Shown here: piece after piece, positions 38,781-47,897 of the stretch
Numbering within the stretch: position 1 is the first letter of the stretch
How the letters are laid out: each line of letters starts with the position of its first letter
Assembly: GCA_900199555.1 (NCBI GenBank)
Contig: FZQZ01000005.1
Location: 1 to 64,000 of the forward strand
Reading direction: 5' to 3'
From: Prevotellaceae bacterium MN60
GTDB taxonomy: Bacteria > Bacteroidota > Bacteroidia > Bacteroidales > Bacteroidaceae
DNA: 64,000 nt
Program-made: the position numbers and the translations under genes
Notes under the pieces: model-generated
What the model was told of the DNA's origin: nothing
Database searches by the model: none
Seen by the model: only the letters and a program-made list of their open reading frames with translations

Positions 38781-38929
38781 GAGGTGCAATACAATAACTA
38801 TTGAGGTGCGAAAGTAACTGATTGGGCGCTGAGTGTAGCTAGTTACACGCTGAGTCAGGCTAATACAGAGTAAGGACAGGCTGATACAGAACGAAGACAG
38901 ACTGGTACGATTGCCGAGACAGACTGAAA
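38781..38929 (+). repeat. Tandem units of 20-22 nt, family F/G, copy 1
   Basis: Seven contiguous units of 22, 21, 22, 20, 21, 21 and 22 nt. Units 1-2 start GAGGTGC, units 5-6 start CAGA, and units 4-7 share an AGRCT(A/G) word near the end. Units 1-3 match copy 2 in the same orientation. Confidence 0.75.
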
Positions 38930-38933
38930 AATA

Positions 38934-39003
38934 CTATTCACGCTTAACGCTCTATGGCATATATAGTTATGCGTGAAGGTGAAGACTTATTTCAAGGAAA
39001 AAT
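38934..39003 (-). repeat. Right TIR of copy 1, folds as a hairpin
   Basis: Read on the minus strand it matches the left TIR over 70 nt without gaps. The hairpin arms are TTCACGCATAAC and GTTAAGCGTGAA, so the inner bases differ from the left TIR while pairing is kept apart from one mismatch. Confidence 0.8.
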
Positions 39004-39044
39004 CTTCTTATAGGAATCTTATATATAGATATGTGTAAACATCA

Positions 39045-39075
39045 TTTGTCAGATAAAAAAGTTTTTGTATCTTTG
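39045..39075 (+). promoter_or_regulatory. Promoter of the DUF1593 gene
   Basis: TTTG at 39045-39048, a 19-nt spacer and TATCTTTG at 39068-39075, followed 10 nt later by the ATG at 39085. A longer frame from 39031 would start upstream of this promoter and is rejected. Confidence 0.75.
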
Positions 39076-39084
39076 CAGACAGTT

Positions 39085-40479
39085 ATGAATGTAAAGAAGA
39101 TAATGATAGGACTGTTGCTGATGACTCCGATGATGGGATGGGCAGCAGAGAGAGAACTGAAACCGAGACTGGTGGTATGTACAGACATCGCACCTGCGGA
39201 TGTAGAACCTGACGATATGGAATCGATGGTGAGGCTGATGGCATATGCCGACCGATTCGAAATAGAGGGTATTATCACATCGGTGGGATGGAACTGTGAC
39301 CCGTATCCGAAGGAATGGGCACAGTATTTGCAACGTGTGATAGAGGCATATCGTAAAGATGTGCCGAAGCTGATGGCTCGCTCTTCACAGAAAGGATTTC
39401 TACCTCTGAAAAAGGAGAATGGTCAGCAGAAGTTAGGCTACTGGCCTAGTGCAGACTATGTGAAGAGTCGTGCCGTAATGGGTAGTGAGCATGGAGGTAT
39501 CAAGGCTATCGGTGAGGACAACGATTCACCAGGTAGCGAATTGCTGATAAGGTTGGCTGATGAGGATGATCCACGACCTATCTATGTTGCTGCTTGGGGT
39601 GGAGCAAACACATTGGCACAAGCCATTTGGCGCATTAAGCAGTCAAGAACAGCCGACGAGGTGAAGAGATTTGTTAGCAAGTTTAGACTATATACCATTA
39701 CTGACCAAGATATGCAATATAGCATGCGCATGAATCGTGCATACAGTTCGCATATGTGGTTACGCCGAGAGTTTAAAGACGAGTTGCAGTTTATCTGGGA
39801 TGAGGGCACTTGGCAGGAACAGTGCGAACTGGGTAAGCAGGCTTGGGAACAGCATAGGGATTATATTCAGGGCAAAGGCGCACTTGGTAAAGAGTATCCT
39901 ACTTACAAATGGGGCGTAGAGGGTGATACCCCCAGTTTCCTGTATGTGATGCCTAATGGATTGAACAACCCGGAGTGTCCTCAACAGGCTGGATGGGCTG
40001 GCTATCATGAGCGTGGCATCTGTGCCGACTCGCTAACTACAGCATGGACTTCGTGGCAGGAACCTCTGCGCAGTATCAGCATTGGCTATAAGCGTAGATT
40101 CTATCCAGACGAGTTGAACGACTTCAAGGCTCGTATGCAGTGGGCTGAAGAAGGAAAGGGTAATCATAATCCGCAAGTGGTGGTTAATAATAAGAAAGGT
40201 GTTCAGCCTATTTGCATTCAGGCTAAGGCTGGCAAGACGATTCGTCTGGATGCATCTAAATCCAAGGATGCTGATGGAGATGGACTCTCTTTCTTGTGGT
40301 GGCAACAGCCTGAGATTGGACATACGAAGGTGAGCATCAACCAACATGAGCAAGCTGTGGCTACTATTCGTATTCCTGCAAATGCCACAGGTGACACGAT
40401 TCACGTGATATGTGAGGTGCATGATAATGGGCCATTCCACCTCGTTGCTTATCGACGTATCGTGATTACGATAAAATAA
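39085..40479 (+). CDS. DUF1593 nucleoside hydrolase-like secreted protein
   Basis: About 464 residues. Signal peptide ending MMGWAA, then KPRLVVCTDIAPADVEPDDMESMVRLM, the Asp-rich metal-site region of the inosine-uridine hydrolase-like DUF1593 family. Middle segments YVAAWGGANTLAQAIW and YTITDQD are typical. The C-terminal about 85 residues form an Ig-like domain (IRLDASKSKDADGDGLSFLWWQQ). The family is often found with carbohydrate-active enzymes; the substrate is unknown. Confidence 0.88.
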   Translation: MNVKKIMIGLLLMTPMMGWAAERELKPRLVVCTDIAPADVEPDDMESMVRLMAYADRFEIEGIITSVGWNCDPYPKEWAQYLQRVIEAYRKDVPKLMARSSQKGFLPLKKENGQQKLGYWPSADYVKSRAVMGSEHGGIKAIGEDNDSPGSELLIRLADEDDPRPIYVAAWGGANTLAQAIWRIKQSRTADEVKRFVSKFRLYTITDQDMQYSMRMNRAYSSHMWLRREFKDELQFIWDEGTWQEQCELGKQAWEQHRDYIQGKGALGKEYPTYKWGVEGDTPSFLYVMPNGLNNPECPQQAGWAGYHERGICADSLTTAWTSWQEPLRSISIGYKRRFYPDELNDFKARMQWAEEGKGNHNPQVVVNNKKGVQPICIQAKAGKTIRLDASKSKDADGDGLSFLWWQQPEIGHTKVSINQHEQAVATIRIPANATGDTIHVICEVHDNGPFHLVAYRRIVITIK

Positions 40480-40484
40480 AAGAA

Positions 40485-40514
40485 GCCTCCCTGTTCCGAA
40501 TGGAGTAGGGAGAC
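40485..40514 (-). terminator. Terminator of proS
   Basis: Stem CTCCCT/AGGGAG around a GTTCCGAATGGAGT loop region, with a T-rich tract on the minus strand after it. Nearly the same sequence ends the esterase gene at 62674-62709. The T run is weak in the plus direction. Confidence 0.7.
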
Positions 40515-40541
40515 TTGCTTATAGTGTATGCAAACTATTGC

Positions 40542-42023
40542 TTAGTAGCTACGTGCAATGATGACACGGTGCTTGGCGGGCTTACCGCTAACCATATCAA
40601 CACCAGGAGTCTGCTCGTAAGCAAATGGTACGCAACGGATAGTGGCCTGTGTTTCTTCCTTGATCTTTGCCTCGGTCTCGGCAGTGCCGTCCCAGTGGCA
40701 GAGGAAGAAACCACCGTCCTTAACTTTCTCCTTGAACTCCTCGTAGTTGTCGCACTCGTAAACACGCTCGTCGCGATACTTGCGAGCCTTCTCGAAGATG
40801 TTCTTCTGGATGTCTTCCAGCAACTGCTCAACATGCTGAGCGATGCCTTCGATAGGACGAGTCTCCTTCTCCAGTGTGTCACGACGCATCACCTCGATAG
40901 TGCCGTTTTCCAAGTCACGAGCACCGAGAACAAGGCGTACGGGAACACCCTTCAGCTCGTAGTCGGCAAACTTGAAGCCTGGACGCTTGTTGTCTGAATC
41001 GTCGAACTTAACGCTGATGCCCTTCTTGCGAAGTTCCTCAATGATAGGAGTAACCTCCTTGTTAACCACCTCTATCTGCTCGGGCTTAGTTGCGATAGGA
41101 ATGATAACGACCTGAATAGGAGCAAGACGTGGAGGAAGTACCAGACCGTTGTCATCAGAGTGGGTCATGATGAGCGCACCGATGAGACGGGTTGATACAC
41201 CCCATGAAGTAGCCCATACGTATTCGGGCTTGTTCTCCTTATTAAGATAGGTAACCTCGAAAGCCTTGGCGAAGTTCTGACCGAGGAAGTGAGAGGTACC
41301 GCTCTGCAGTGCTTTACCATCCTGCATCATAGCCTCGATGGTATAAGTGTCGAGGGCACCGGCAAAGCGCTCGGTCTCACTCTTTACACCCTGCAGCACA
41401 GGAACAGCCATCCACTCTTCAGCGAACTTAGCATATACGTGCAACATCTTCTTTGCTTCTTCTTCAGCCTCCTCACGAGTAGCATGAGCCGTATGGCCCT
41501 CCTGCCACAAGAACTCTGAGGTGCGGAGGAATGGGCGAGTGCGCATCTCCCAGCGCATTACGTTACACCACTGGTTGCACATCAAGGGCAGATCGCGCCA
41601 AGAGTGAATCCAGTTCTTATATGTGTTCCAAATAATAGTCTCAGAGGTAGGACGTACGATGAGTTCTTCCTCCAGCTTGGCTGAGGGGTCAACAACAACA
41701 CCGCTCTTGTCCTCGGTTGCCTTCAGACGGTAGTGTGTTACTACAGCACACTCCTTAGCGAAACCTTCTACATGTTCTGCCTCTCTTGACAAGAACGACT
41801 TTGGAATGAGCAAGGGGAAGTAAGCATTCTGTGCACCTGTCTCCTTGAACATACGATCCAGCTCGCGCTGCATCTTCTCCCAAATAGCATAGCCATAGGG
41901 CTTAATCACCATACAGCCACGAACAGCAGACTGCTCAGCGAGGTCTGCCTTAACTACCAAATCATTATACCACTGGCTATAGTTGTCAGCTCTTTTTGTT
42001 AATTCTTTTAGTTCTTTTGCCAT
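40542..42023 (-). CDS. proS: Proline--tRNA ligase, archaeal/eukaryotic-like type
   Basis: Charges tRNA-Pro. 493 residues from the ATG at 42023, just downstream of a -7 box; the longer frame to 42056 would run into it. The class II core ([32 protein letters not shown]) lacks the editing insertion of standard bacterial ProRS, and the protein ends in the family's conserved C-terminal Tyr (IIARSY). This is the short type found in archaea, eukaryotes and some bacteria including Bacteroidota. Confidence 0.96.
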   Translation of the reverse strand: MAKELKELTKRADNYSQWYNDLVVKADLAEQSAVRGCMVIKPYGYAIWEKMQRELDRMFKETGAQNAYFPLLIPKSFLSREAEHVEGFAKECAVVTHYRLKATEDKSGVVVDPSAKLEEELIVRPTSETIIWNTYKNWIHSWRDLPLMCNQWCNVMRWEMRTRPFLRTSEFLWQEGHTAHATREEAEEEAKKMLHVYAKFAEEWMAVPVLQGVKSETERFAGALDTYTIEAMMQDGKALQSGTSHFLGQNFAKAFEVTYLNKENKPEYVWATSWGVSTRLIGALIMTHSDDNGLVLPPRLAPIQVVIIPIATKPEQIEVVNKEVTPIIEELRKKGISVKFDDSDNKRPGFKFADYELKGVPVRLVLGARDLENGTIEVMRRDTLEKETRPIEGIAQHVEQLLEDIQKNIFEKARKYRDERVYECDNYEEFKEKVKDGGFFLCHWDGTAETEAKIKEETQATIRCVPFAYEQTPGVDMVSGKPAKHRVIIARSY

Positions 42024-42053
42024 ATTTTTAAATGGAATTCTTAAATTTTGCTG

Positions 42054-42061
42054 CAAAGGTA
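42054..42061 (-). promoter_or_regulatory. proS -7 box
   Basis: TACCTTTG on the minus strand, 30 nt before the ATG. It is divergent from the OmpA lipoprotein box. Confidence 0.55.
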
Positions 42062-42105
42062 CAAAATAAATATCAATAATCAGTTGCGAATTATCAATTA
42101 TTTAC

Positions 42106-42113
42106 TATCTTTG
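42106..42113 (+). promoter_or_regulatory. OmpA lipoprotein -7 box
   Basis: TATCTTTG, 40 nt before the ATG at 42154. Confidence 0.55.
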
Positions 42114-42153
42114 CACTCAGAAAACTAACGTTTCACTTAAAAAAACTAAAATT

Positions 42154-42819
42154 ATGAAGACAAAAATTCTTTCTTTGTTGATGTGTGTAGGACTACTCGT
42201 AGCTTGTAACAACACGCAGAAGGGTGCTGGTATTGGTGCCGGTGGCGGTGCGCTGCTGGGTGCAATCATTGGCCATGTAGCTGGTAACACAGCTGTTGGT
42301 GCTGCTGTAGGTGGTGCTGTAGGTGCTGGTGCTGGTGCAATCATTGGTAACCGCATGGATAAGGCTAAGAAGGCTGCCGAGCAGGTTCAGAACGCTCAGG
42401 TTCAGACTGTTCAGGACGCTAACGGTCTTGAGGCTGTAAAGGTTACTTTCGATTCAGGTATCCTGTTTGCTACTGGTAAGGCTGATCTTTCTCAGAGTGC
42501 AAAGAGCTCACTGGCTAAGTTCGCTCAGGTACTTAACGACAATAAGGATTGTGACGTTGCTATCATCGGTCATACCGACAGCACTGGTTCTGACGCTGTT
42601 AACCAGCCTCTGTCTGTAAACCGTGCAAAGAGCGTTGATAAATATCTGAAGTCTTGTGGCGTAAGCGCTGCTCAGATTAAGAGCGTTGAAGGTCAGGGTT
42701 CTACTAACCCCGTTGCTGACAATGGCACTGAGGCTGGTCGCAAGCAGAATCGTCGTGTAGAGGTTTACATGTACGCTTCTAAGAAGATGATTGAAGAGGC
42801 TCAGAAGCAGGCTAACTAA
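42154..42819 (+). CDS. OmpA-family lipoprotein with glycine zipper
   Basis: 221 residues. Lipobox LLVAC, then a Gly/Ala zipper (about 24-65, [17 protein letters not shown] and a second block) able to insert in membrane, and a C-terminal OmpA peptidoglycan-binding domain (about 95-210) with [25 protein letters not shown] and NRRVEVYM. It anchors the outer membrane to peptidoglycan. mtgA starts 2 nt after the stop, so both are probably on one mRNA. Confidence 0.93.
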   Translation: MKTKILSLLMCVGLLVACNNTQKGAGIGAGGGALLGAIIGHVAGNTAVGAAVGGAVGAGAGAIIGNRMDKAKKAAEQVQNAQVQTVQDANGLEAVKVTFDSGILFATGKADLSQSAKSSLAKFAQVLNDNKDCDVAIIGHTDSTGSDAVNQPLSVNRAKSVDKYLKSCGVSAAQIKSVEGQGSTNPVADNGTEAGRKQNRRVEVYMYASKKMIEEAQKQAN

Positions 42820-42821
42820 TT

Positions 42822-43541
42822 TTGAATTTGAAATTTAGAGCTTTGAAGCAAAAACTGAGTTTCATCAAAAAAACAATAAAATGGATAGTGGTGGCGTTTT
42901 TCGCTTCCACTATTCTTTCTGTTGTAGTCCTGCGATGGGTGCCTGTCTATTTCACACCACTCATGTTTATTCGTTTGGCGCAACAGAAAGCCAATCACCA
43001 GGAGCTGACACTCCATCATCATTGGGTGTCTATCGAAGAGATATCACCCTCACTTTCTACTGCTGTTATGGCTTCGGAAGATGCTCACTTCCTAGAGCAT
43101 CACGGCTTTGACTTTAAAGCCATCGAACAGGCAGCCATGCGCAATATCAAGAATCCGCATAAGAGTAAGCATGGCGCTTCAACCATTAGTCAGCAGACTG
43201 CCAAAAACGTATTCTTGTGGCCTGGTCGCTCGTGGATACGCAAGGGCTTTGAAGTGTATTTCACTGTAATGATAGAACTATGCTGGTCTAAGCAGCGCAT
43301 CATGGAGGTGTATCTTAATAGCATCGAGATGGGCGACGGCATCTATGGCGCTGACGCTGTGGCAGAATGGCATTTCGGTACTACTGCCAGTGAGTTGTCT
43401 AAGCGACAGTGTGCACTGATAGCTGCATCACTGCCCAATCCTCGACGTTTTAATTCTGCTAATCCTAGCAGCTACATGAAGCGTCGCCAACAGCGCATAC
43501 TTCATGAAATGCGCTTTGTAACTCCGTTGTCGCACGAGTAA
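42822..43541 (+). CDS. mtgA: Monofunctional biosynthetic peptidoglycan transglycosylase
   Basis: GT51 enzyme polymerising lipid II. 239 residues: one N-terminal membrane helix (about 18-40), then the catalytic motifs [13 protein letters not shown] (catalytic Glu), [12 protein letters not shown] and [18 protein letters not shown]. No transpeptidase domain. The TTG start at 42822 is accepted because it lies immediately after the OmpA stop and no ATG precedes the membrane helix. Confidence 0.93.
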   Translation: MNLKFRALKQKLSFIKKTIKWIVVAFFASTILSVVVLRWVPVYFTPLMFIRLAQQKANHQELTLHHHWVSIEEISPSLSTAVMASEDAHFLEHHGFDFKAIEQAAMRNIKNPHKSKHGASTISQQTAKNVFLWPGRSWIRKGFEVYFTVMIELCWSKQRIMEVYLNSIEMGDGIYGADAVAEWHFGTTASELSKRQCALIAASLPNPRRFNSANPSSYMKRRQQRILHEMRFVTPLSHE

Positions 43542-43576
43542 TTTTCCTATTATATTACTCTTTCTGTAGATATTTC

Positions 43577-43610
43577 CACTATTTTCCTTTGCTTGTTTAG
43601 GAAAATAGTG
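43577..43610. promoter_or_regulatory. Perfect inverted repeat over the lrp promoter (probable operator)
   Basis: CACTATTTTCC and GGAAAATAGTG are perfect 11-bp arms separated by 12 nt. The -33 TTTG lies in the spacer and the -7 box starts 2 nt after the right arm, so a bound dimer would block transcription. Autoregulation is common for Lrp/AsnC proteins. Confidence 0.65.
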
Positions 43611-43619
43611 CTACCTTTG
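43588..43619 (+). promoter_or_regulatory. lrp promoter
   Basis: TTTG at 43588-43591, a 20-nt spacer and TACCTTTG at 43612-43619, 26 nt before the ATG. Confidence 0.75.
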
Positions 43620-43644
43620 TGGCGTAATTCAAAAGAAACATTCT

Positions 43645-44106
43645 ATGGAACAACTGGATGAGATAGATTTGCAACTGCTGAAAATATTGCAGAAAAATGC
43701 AAAGCTAACAACAAAAGAATTGGCAGAGGCCGTACACCTAACACCTACACCCGTATTTGAGCGCCAAAAGCGCTTAGAGAAGAGAGGGTACATAAAGAAA
43801 TATGTAGCTATCCTGGATGCCGAGAAATTGGATCAGGGATTGCTGGTATTTTGTAAGGTAAAACTGACGCAGATTAACCACGAAATCGCTGATGCTTTTG
43901 TGCGACGCATTCAGCGAATTCCCGAAGTAACAGAGTGTTATAACACTTCAGGCTCATACGACTACCTCTTAAAAGTTCGTGCGCGAGACATGAAGCAATA
44001 TCAGGAGTTTGTACTCACCAAATTAGGTGACATTGACCATGTCGGAGCTATCGAGAGTACATTCGTGATGAGCGAAGTGAAACAGAACTATGGTATCAAT
44101 ATTTGA
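43645..44106 (+). CDS. Lrp/AsnC family transcriptional regulator
   Basis: 153 residues: an N-terminal winged helix-turn-helix (about 5-65; LLKILQKNAKLTTKELAEAVHLTPTPVFERQKRL) and a C-terminal RAM ligand-sensing domain (about 70-150; ITEC-like VTECYNTSGSYDYLLKV). Such proteins sense amino acids and bind as dimers or octamers. It is alone between mtgA and pheT, each with its own promoter. The ligand is unknown. Confidence 0.93.
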   Translation: MEQLDEIDLQLLKILQKNAKLTTKELAEAVHLTPTPVFERQKRLEKRGYIKKYVAILDAEKLDQGLLVFCKVKLTQINHEIADAFVRRIQRIPEVTECYNTSGSYDYLLKVRARDMKQYQEFVLTKLGDIDHVGAIESTFVMSEVKQNYGINI

Positions 44107-44121
44107 AAATACCCAAATAAA

Positions 44122-44153
44122 TTTGGTTTTTTACTCACTTATTTGTACCTTTG
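44122..44153 (+). promoter_or_regulatory. pheT promoter
   Basis: TTTG at 44122-44125, a 20-nt spacer and TACCTTTG at 44146-44153. The leader is about 50 nt, with no clear attenuator. Confidence 0.75.
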
Positions 44154-44208
44154 TGCCCGATTTCGAAGAAATTGATAATCAGAGTCTGAAAAGTGTAAAT
44201 TTACAAAG

Positions 44209-46662
44209 ATGAATATATCGTATAAATGGCTAAAGGAGTACGTGGACTTTGACCTCACACCACAGCAGGTGTGTGATGCACTGACATCTACAGGTTTGGA
44301 GGTTGACGCACTCGAGGAAGTACAGAGTATTAAGGGCGGTCTGAAAGGACTTTATGTTGGCAAGGTGTTGACTTGCGAGATGCATCCAGACTCAGACCAC
44401 CTGCATGTAACAACAGTAGACTTAGGTAAGGGCGAGCCTCAGCAGATTGTCTGTGGTGCTCCCAATGTAGCAGCAGGTCAGAAGGTCATCGTTGCCGACT
44501 TGGGCTGTGTGCTGTATGATGGTGACAAGGAGTTTGTTATCAAGAAGTCAAAACTGCGTGGCGTTGAGTCACTGGGTATGATTTGTGCCGAAGACGAGAT
44601 TGGTGTTGGCACCAGTCACGATGGCATCATTGTATTGCCTGAGGATGCTGTAGTAGGTACTCCTGCTGCAGAATACTATAACTTGGAGAGCGACTGGCTC
44701 ATCGAGGTGGATATCACAGCCAACCGTGCTGACGCACTGAGTCATTGGGGTGTAGCCCGCGACTTGTATGCTTGGCTGAAGCAGAATGGTTATCAGACTG
44801 CTCTGCATCGTCCCGTGCTCGACAATTTCGTTGTCGATAATCACAATCTCCCCATCGATGTGGTTATCGAGAATACCGAGGCTTGTAAGCGCTATGCTTG
44901 TGTAAGCGTAACAGACTGTGAGGTAAAGGAGTCACCTGAGTGGCTGAAGAACAAGTTGACTACTATCGGACTGCGTCCAATCAACAATATTGTAGATATT
45001 ACCAACTATGTGATGATGGCTCTTGGTCAGCCTCTGCACTGCTTTGATGCAGACATGGTAACCGGTCATAAGATTGTTGTTAAGACCATGCCTGAGGGTA
45101 CACCTTTCCAGACATTGGATGGTGAGGAGCACAAGCTCTCTGATCGTGACTTGGCTATCTGCAATGCAGAAGAGCCTATGTGTATTGCCGGCGTATTCGG
45201 TGGTAAGGGTAGTGGTACCTACGAGACTACCAAGAATGTAGTATTGGAGAGTGCTTACTTCCATCCCACATGGATCCGTAAGTCTGCCCGTCGCCACGGA
45301 CTCAGCACTGACGCCTCATTCCGTTTTGAGCGTGGTGTAGATCCCAATGGCACTGTCGATGCACTGAAGTATGCTGCTCTGCTCTGTAAAGAGCTGGCAG
45401 GTGGTAAGGTGTCTATGGAGATTAAGGATGTATATCCCGAGAAGATGGAGAATGCCAAGGTAACTCTCAACTTCAACTATGTTCACTCACTCATCGGTAA
45501 GGAGATTCCCGTAGAGACTATCAAGAGCATCTGTGAGAGCTTGGAGATGAAAATCCTTAGCGAGGATGCCGAGGCATTAGAGTTGGAGATTCCTGGCTAT
45601 CGTGTGGATGTACAGCGTCCTTGCGATGTAGTAGAGGATATTCTGCGCATCTATGGATATAATAATGTAGAGATTCCTACTCAGCTGAAGTCAAGCCTTG
45701 TTATCAAGGGTGACGAAGACCAGAAGCATAAGTTGGCTAACCTGGTAAGCGAGCAGTTGGTAGGTGCTGGCTTCAATGAGATTCTCAATAACTCATTGAC
45801 AAAGGCCGCTTACTACGAGGAGACAGGTACTGACAACCTCGTATATATCATGAATCCGCTGTCAAGCGACTTGAACGTGATGCGTGGCACACTGCTGTAT
45901 GGTGGCTTGGAGAGCATCGAGCATAATGCCAAGCGCAAGAATGGCAACTGCCGTTTCTTTGAATTTGGTAATGTATATCAGTTCTCACCCGAAAAGAAAA
46001 ACGATGATAACCCCATGCAGGCTTATCAGGAACAGAACCACATGGCTTTGTGGCTGACAGGTAAGCGTGTAGAAGGTTCTTGGGCTCACCAAGACGAGGA
46101 TACTTCGTATGCAGAGTTGGATGCTTACGTTCAGAACATTCTGGCACGCATCGGAGTACAGCCTGGTATGCTGGTTCGTAAGAAGTCTGAGAATACCATC
46201 TTCTCTAATGGCTTGACCATCGAGAATCGTGGTGGTAAGAAGCTCATCGAGATGGGTGTGCTGACCAAGAAGTTGCAGCGCAAGTTTGACATCGATACTC
46301 CTGTATATTATGCCGAGCTGAACTGGACAGCCTTGATGAAGGTTATCCGTAAGCAGAAGGTGCTTTATACCGAGATTGCTAAGTATCCCGCAGTAAGTCG
46401 TGACTTGGCTCTCCTGATAGACAAGAACGTAGAGTTTGCTCAGATTGAGGAGATTGCTCGTCAGACCGAGAAGAAGTTGCTGAAAAAGGTTGAGCTGTTC
46501 GACGTATATGAAGGCGATAAACTGCCTGCAGGTAAGAAGTCTTATGCTGTCAACTTCATCCTTCAGGATGCTGAGAAGACCATGGGCGACAAGCAGATTG
46601 AGGCTATTATGAACAAACTGATTAACAATCTGAAGCAGAAGCTGAATGCCGAGCTGAGATAA
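44209..46662 (+). CDS. pheT: Phenylalanine--tRNA ligase subunit beta
   Basis: Large subunit of PheRS. 817 residues with an N-terminal tRNA-binding OB fold (about 40-155), the B3/B4 editing domain (about 210-380), the B5 domain, a degenerate class II core and a C-terminal ferredoxin-like anticodon domain (YPAVSRDLALLIDKNV). The yebC gene follows after 36 nt, so the two may be cotranscribed. Confidence 0.97.
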   Translation: MNISYKWLKEYVDFDLTPQQVCDALTSTGLEVDALEEVQSIKGGLKGLYVGKVLTCEMHPDSDHLHVTTVDLGKGEPQQIVCGAPNVAAGQKVIVADLGCVLYDGDKEFVIKKSKLRGVESLGMICAEDEIGVGTSHDGIIVLPEDAVVGTPAAEYYNLESDWLIEVDITANRADALSHWGVARDLYAWLKQNGYQTALHRPVLDNFVVDNHNLPIDVVIENTEACKRYACVSVTDCEVKESPEWLKNKLTTIGLRPINNIVDITNYVMMALGQPLHCFDADMVTGHKIVVKTMPEGTPFQTLDGEEHKLSDRDLAICNAEEPMCIAGVFGGKGSGTYETTKNVVLESAYFHPTWIRKSARRHGLSTDASFRFERGVDPNGTVDALKYAALLCKELAGGKVSMEIKDVYPEKMENAKVTLNFNYVHSLIGKEIPVETIKSICESLEMKILSEDAEALELEIPGYRVDVQRPCDVVEDILRIYGYNNVEIPTQLKSSLVIKGDEDQKHKLANLVSEQLVGAGFNEILNNSLTKAAYYEETGTDNLVYIMNPLSSDLNVMRGTLLYGGLESIEHNAKRKNGNCRFFEFGNVYQFSPEKKNDDNPMQAYQEQNHMALWLTGKRVEGSWAHQDEDTSYAELDAYVQNILARIGVQPGMLVRKKSENTIFSNGLTIENRGGKKLIEMGVLTKKLQRKFDIDTPVYYAELNWTALMKVIRKQKVLYTEIAKYPAVSRDLALLIDKNVEFAQIEEIARQTEKKLLKKVELFDVYEGDKLPAGKKSYAVNFILQDAEKTMGDKQIEAIMNKLINNLKQKLNAELR

Positions 46663-46698
46663 TTATGCATTATGAATTATTAAATATGAATTAAAAAT

Positions 46699-47436
46699 AT
46701 GGGAAGAGCATTTGAATATCGCAAAGCTGCGAAATTGAAGAGATGGGGCCATATGGCCAAGACTTTTACAAAGATTGGTAAGCAGATTGCCATCGCCGTA
46801 AAGGCTGGCGGTCCAGAGCCCGACATGAACCCAGCACTGCGTGCTATCATCGCAAACGCTAAGCGCGAGAATATGCCGAAGGATAACATCGAGCGTGCTA
46901 TCAAAAATGCTATGGGTAAGGACCAGAGCGACTATAAGGAGGTAACTTACGAGGGATATGGTCCTCACGGAATAGCCATCTTCGTAGATACACTGACTGA
47001 TAACACCACACGTACTGTAGGTGACGTTCGCTCAGTATTCAACAAGTTTAATGGTAACCTGGGTACTCAGGGCTCTCTGTCGTTCTTGTTCGACCACAAG
47101 TGTGTATTCACCTTCAAGAAGACCGATGGTCTGGATATGGATGAGATGATTCTCGACCTGATTGACTATGGAGTAGAGGATGAGTACGATGAGGACGAGG
47201 AAGAGAACTCAATCACTATCTATGGTGATCCTCAGTCATTTGGTGCTATCCAGAAGCATCTTGAGGAGAATGGTTTCGAGGTAACTGGTGCTGAGTTCAC
47301 CCGTATTCCTAACGACCTGAAAGATGTAACTCCTGAGGAGCGTGAGACCATCGACAAGATGATTGAGAAGCTCGAAGACTTCGATGATGTACAGACTGTG
47401 TACACCAACATGAAGCCCGAGGCTATCGAGGAATAA
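46699..47436 (+). CDS. YebC/PmpR family protein
   Basis: 245 residues. Family signature GRAFEYRKAAKLKRWGHMAKTFTKIGKQI at the start and EGYGPHGIAIFVDTLTDNTTRTVGDVRS. Family members are DNA-binding regulators, and some relieve ribosome stalling at polyproline. An acidic loop (EDEYDEDEEEN, about 155-165) is notable. The target is unknown. Confidence 0.94.
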   Translation: MGRAFEYRKAAKLKRWGHMAKTFTKIGKQIAIAVKAGGPEPDMNPALRAIIANAKRENMPKDNIERAIKNAMGKDQSDYKEVTYEGYGPHGIAIFVDTLTDNTTRTVGDVRSVFNKFNGNLGTQGSLSFLFDHKCVFTFKKTDGLDMDEMILDLIDYGVEDEYDEDEEENSITIYGDPQSFGAIQKHLEENGFEVTGAEFTRIPNDLKDVTPEERETIDKMIEKLEDFDDVQTVYTNMKPEAIEE

Positions 47437-47449
47437 TCATACCACTGTT

Positions 47450-47470
47450 CCCCGTCATAATTTGATGGGG
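47450..47470. terminator. Weak hairpin between yebC and a convergent lipoprotein gene
   Basis: CCCC.TCA pairs with TGA.GGGG around TAATT. There is no T run on either side, so termination is uncertain. Confidence 0.4.
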
Positions 47471-47860
47471 CTAACGGTAGTCATTTACACGGAACGTTGC
47501 TTCAAAAAGCTTCGTTCCGTTTTCTTTTGCAGAATAGTAGGTATAACGGAAACTATAGCCAGCGTCCTTATAGAGTTTCAGGTTGGTATTGTTCTTTACC
47601 TGTTCGAGCAAACGCTTACGAGGCTCATTACTATTGATGACAACCGAATCGTCGAGCACCCCACTAACCGTATAAATATAAGAAATGGTATGGGTGGCTT
47701 TCTCGAAAGTCATCTCGTCCATCACGATGTTCTCGGCAATGAGAGCAGGGCAATGCTTCTTGGTATATTCCTTTGCTTCACGCTCACAACGATCTTCCAA
47801 CGACTCCTGACAAGCAGTCAAAAGCAACATACAGAACAGGGGTAGTATTAGTTTCTTCAT
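47471..47860 (-). CDS. Small lipoprotein of unknown function
   Basis: 129 residues from the internal ATG, which gives MKKLILPLFCMLLLTAC, a clean signal with lipobox. A longer frame from TTG at 48010 would cross the promoter and overlap the next gene. The mature part has DRCEREAKEYTKKHCPAL near the start and strands ending TYYSAKENGTKLFEATFRVNDY. No known domain recognised. It is convergent with yebC. Confidence 0.8.
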   Translation of the reverse strand: MKKLILPLFCMLLLTACQESLEDRCEREAKEYTKKHCPALIAENIVMDEMTFEKATHTISYIYTVSGVLDDSVVINSNEPRKRLLEQVKNNTNLKLYKDAGYSFRYTYYSAKENGTKLFEATFRVNDYR

Positions 47861-47881
47861 AATTATTGAGTATCTTGGCTG

Positions 47882-47889
47882 CAAAGATA
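47882..47889 (-). promoter_or_regulatory. -7 box of the small lipoprotein gene
   Basis: TATCTTTG on the minus strand, 21 nt before the ATG. It is divergent from the Rid-like gene promoter. Confidence 0.55.
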
Positions 47890-47897
47890 GTGAAATT

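Larger units (their letters stand above)
38238..39003. repeat. Mosaic tandem-unit element with hairpin TIRs, copy 1 (766 bp)
   Basis: Bounded by 70-bp terminal inverted repeats that align without gaps. The interior, in order: six 21-nt units (38324-38449), five 22-nt units (38463-38572), a GC palindrome (38603-38624), four 22-nt units (38645-38732) and seven units of 20-22 nt (38781-38929). No ORF over 75 codons. It lies between the atp operon terminator and the promoter of the DUF1593 gene. No clear target-site duplication. The second copy is at 61778-62521. I do not recognise the family. Confidence 0.85.

Noticed and set aside
38324..38929. The phased units as a CRISPR array
   Set aside because: There is no constant repeat with unique spacers: whole units drift, the length is 21-22 nt in total, and no cas genes are present.
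39004..39084. Target-site duplication flanking element copy 1
   Set aside because: The A/T-rich flanks show only trivial matches; no direct repeat beyond 3-4 nt could be defended.
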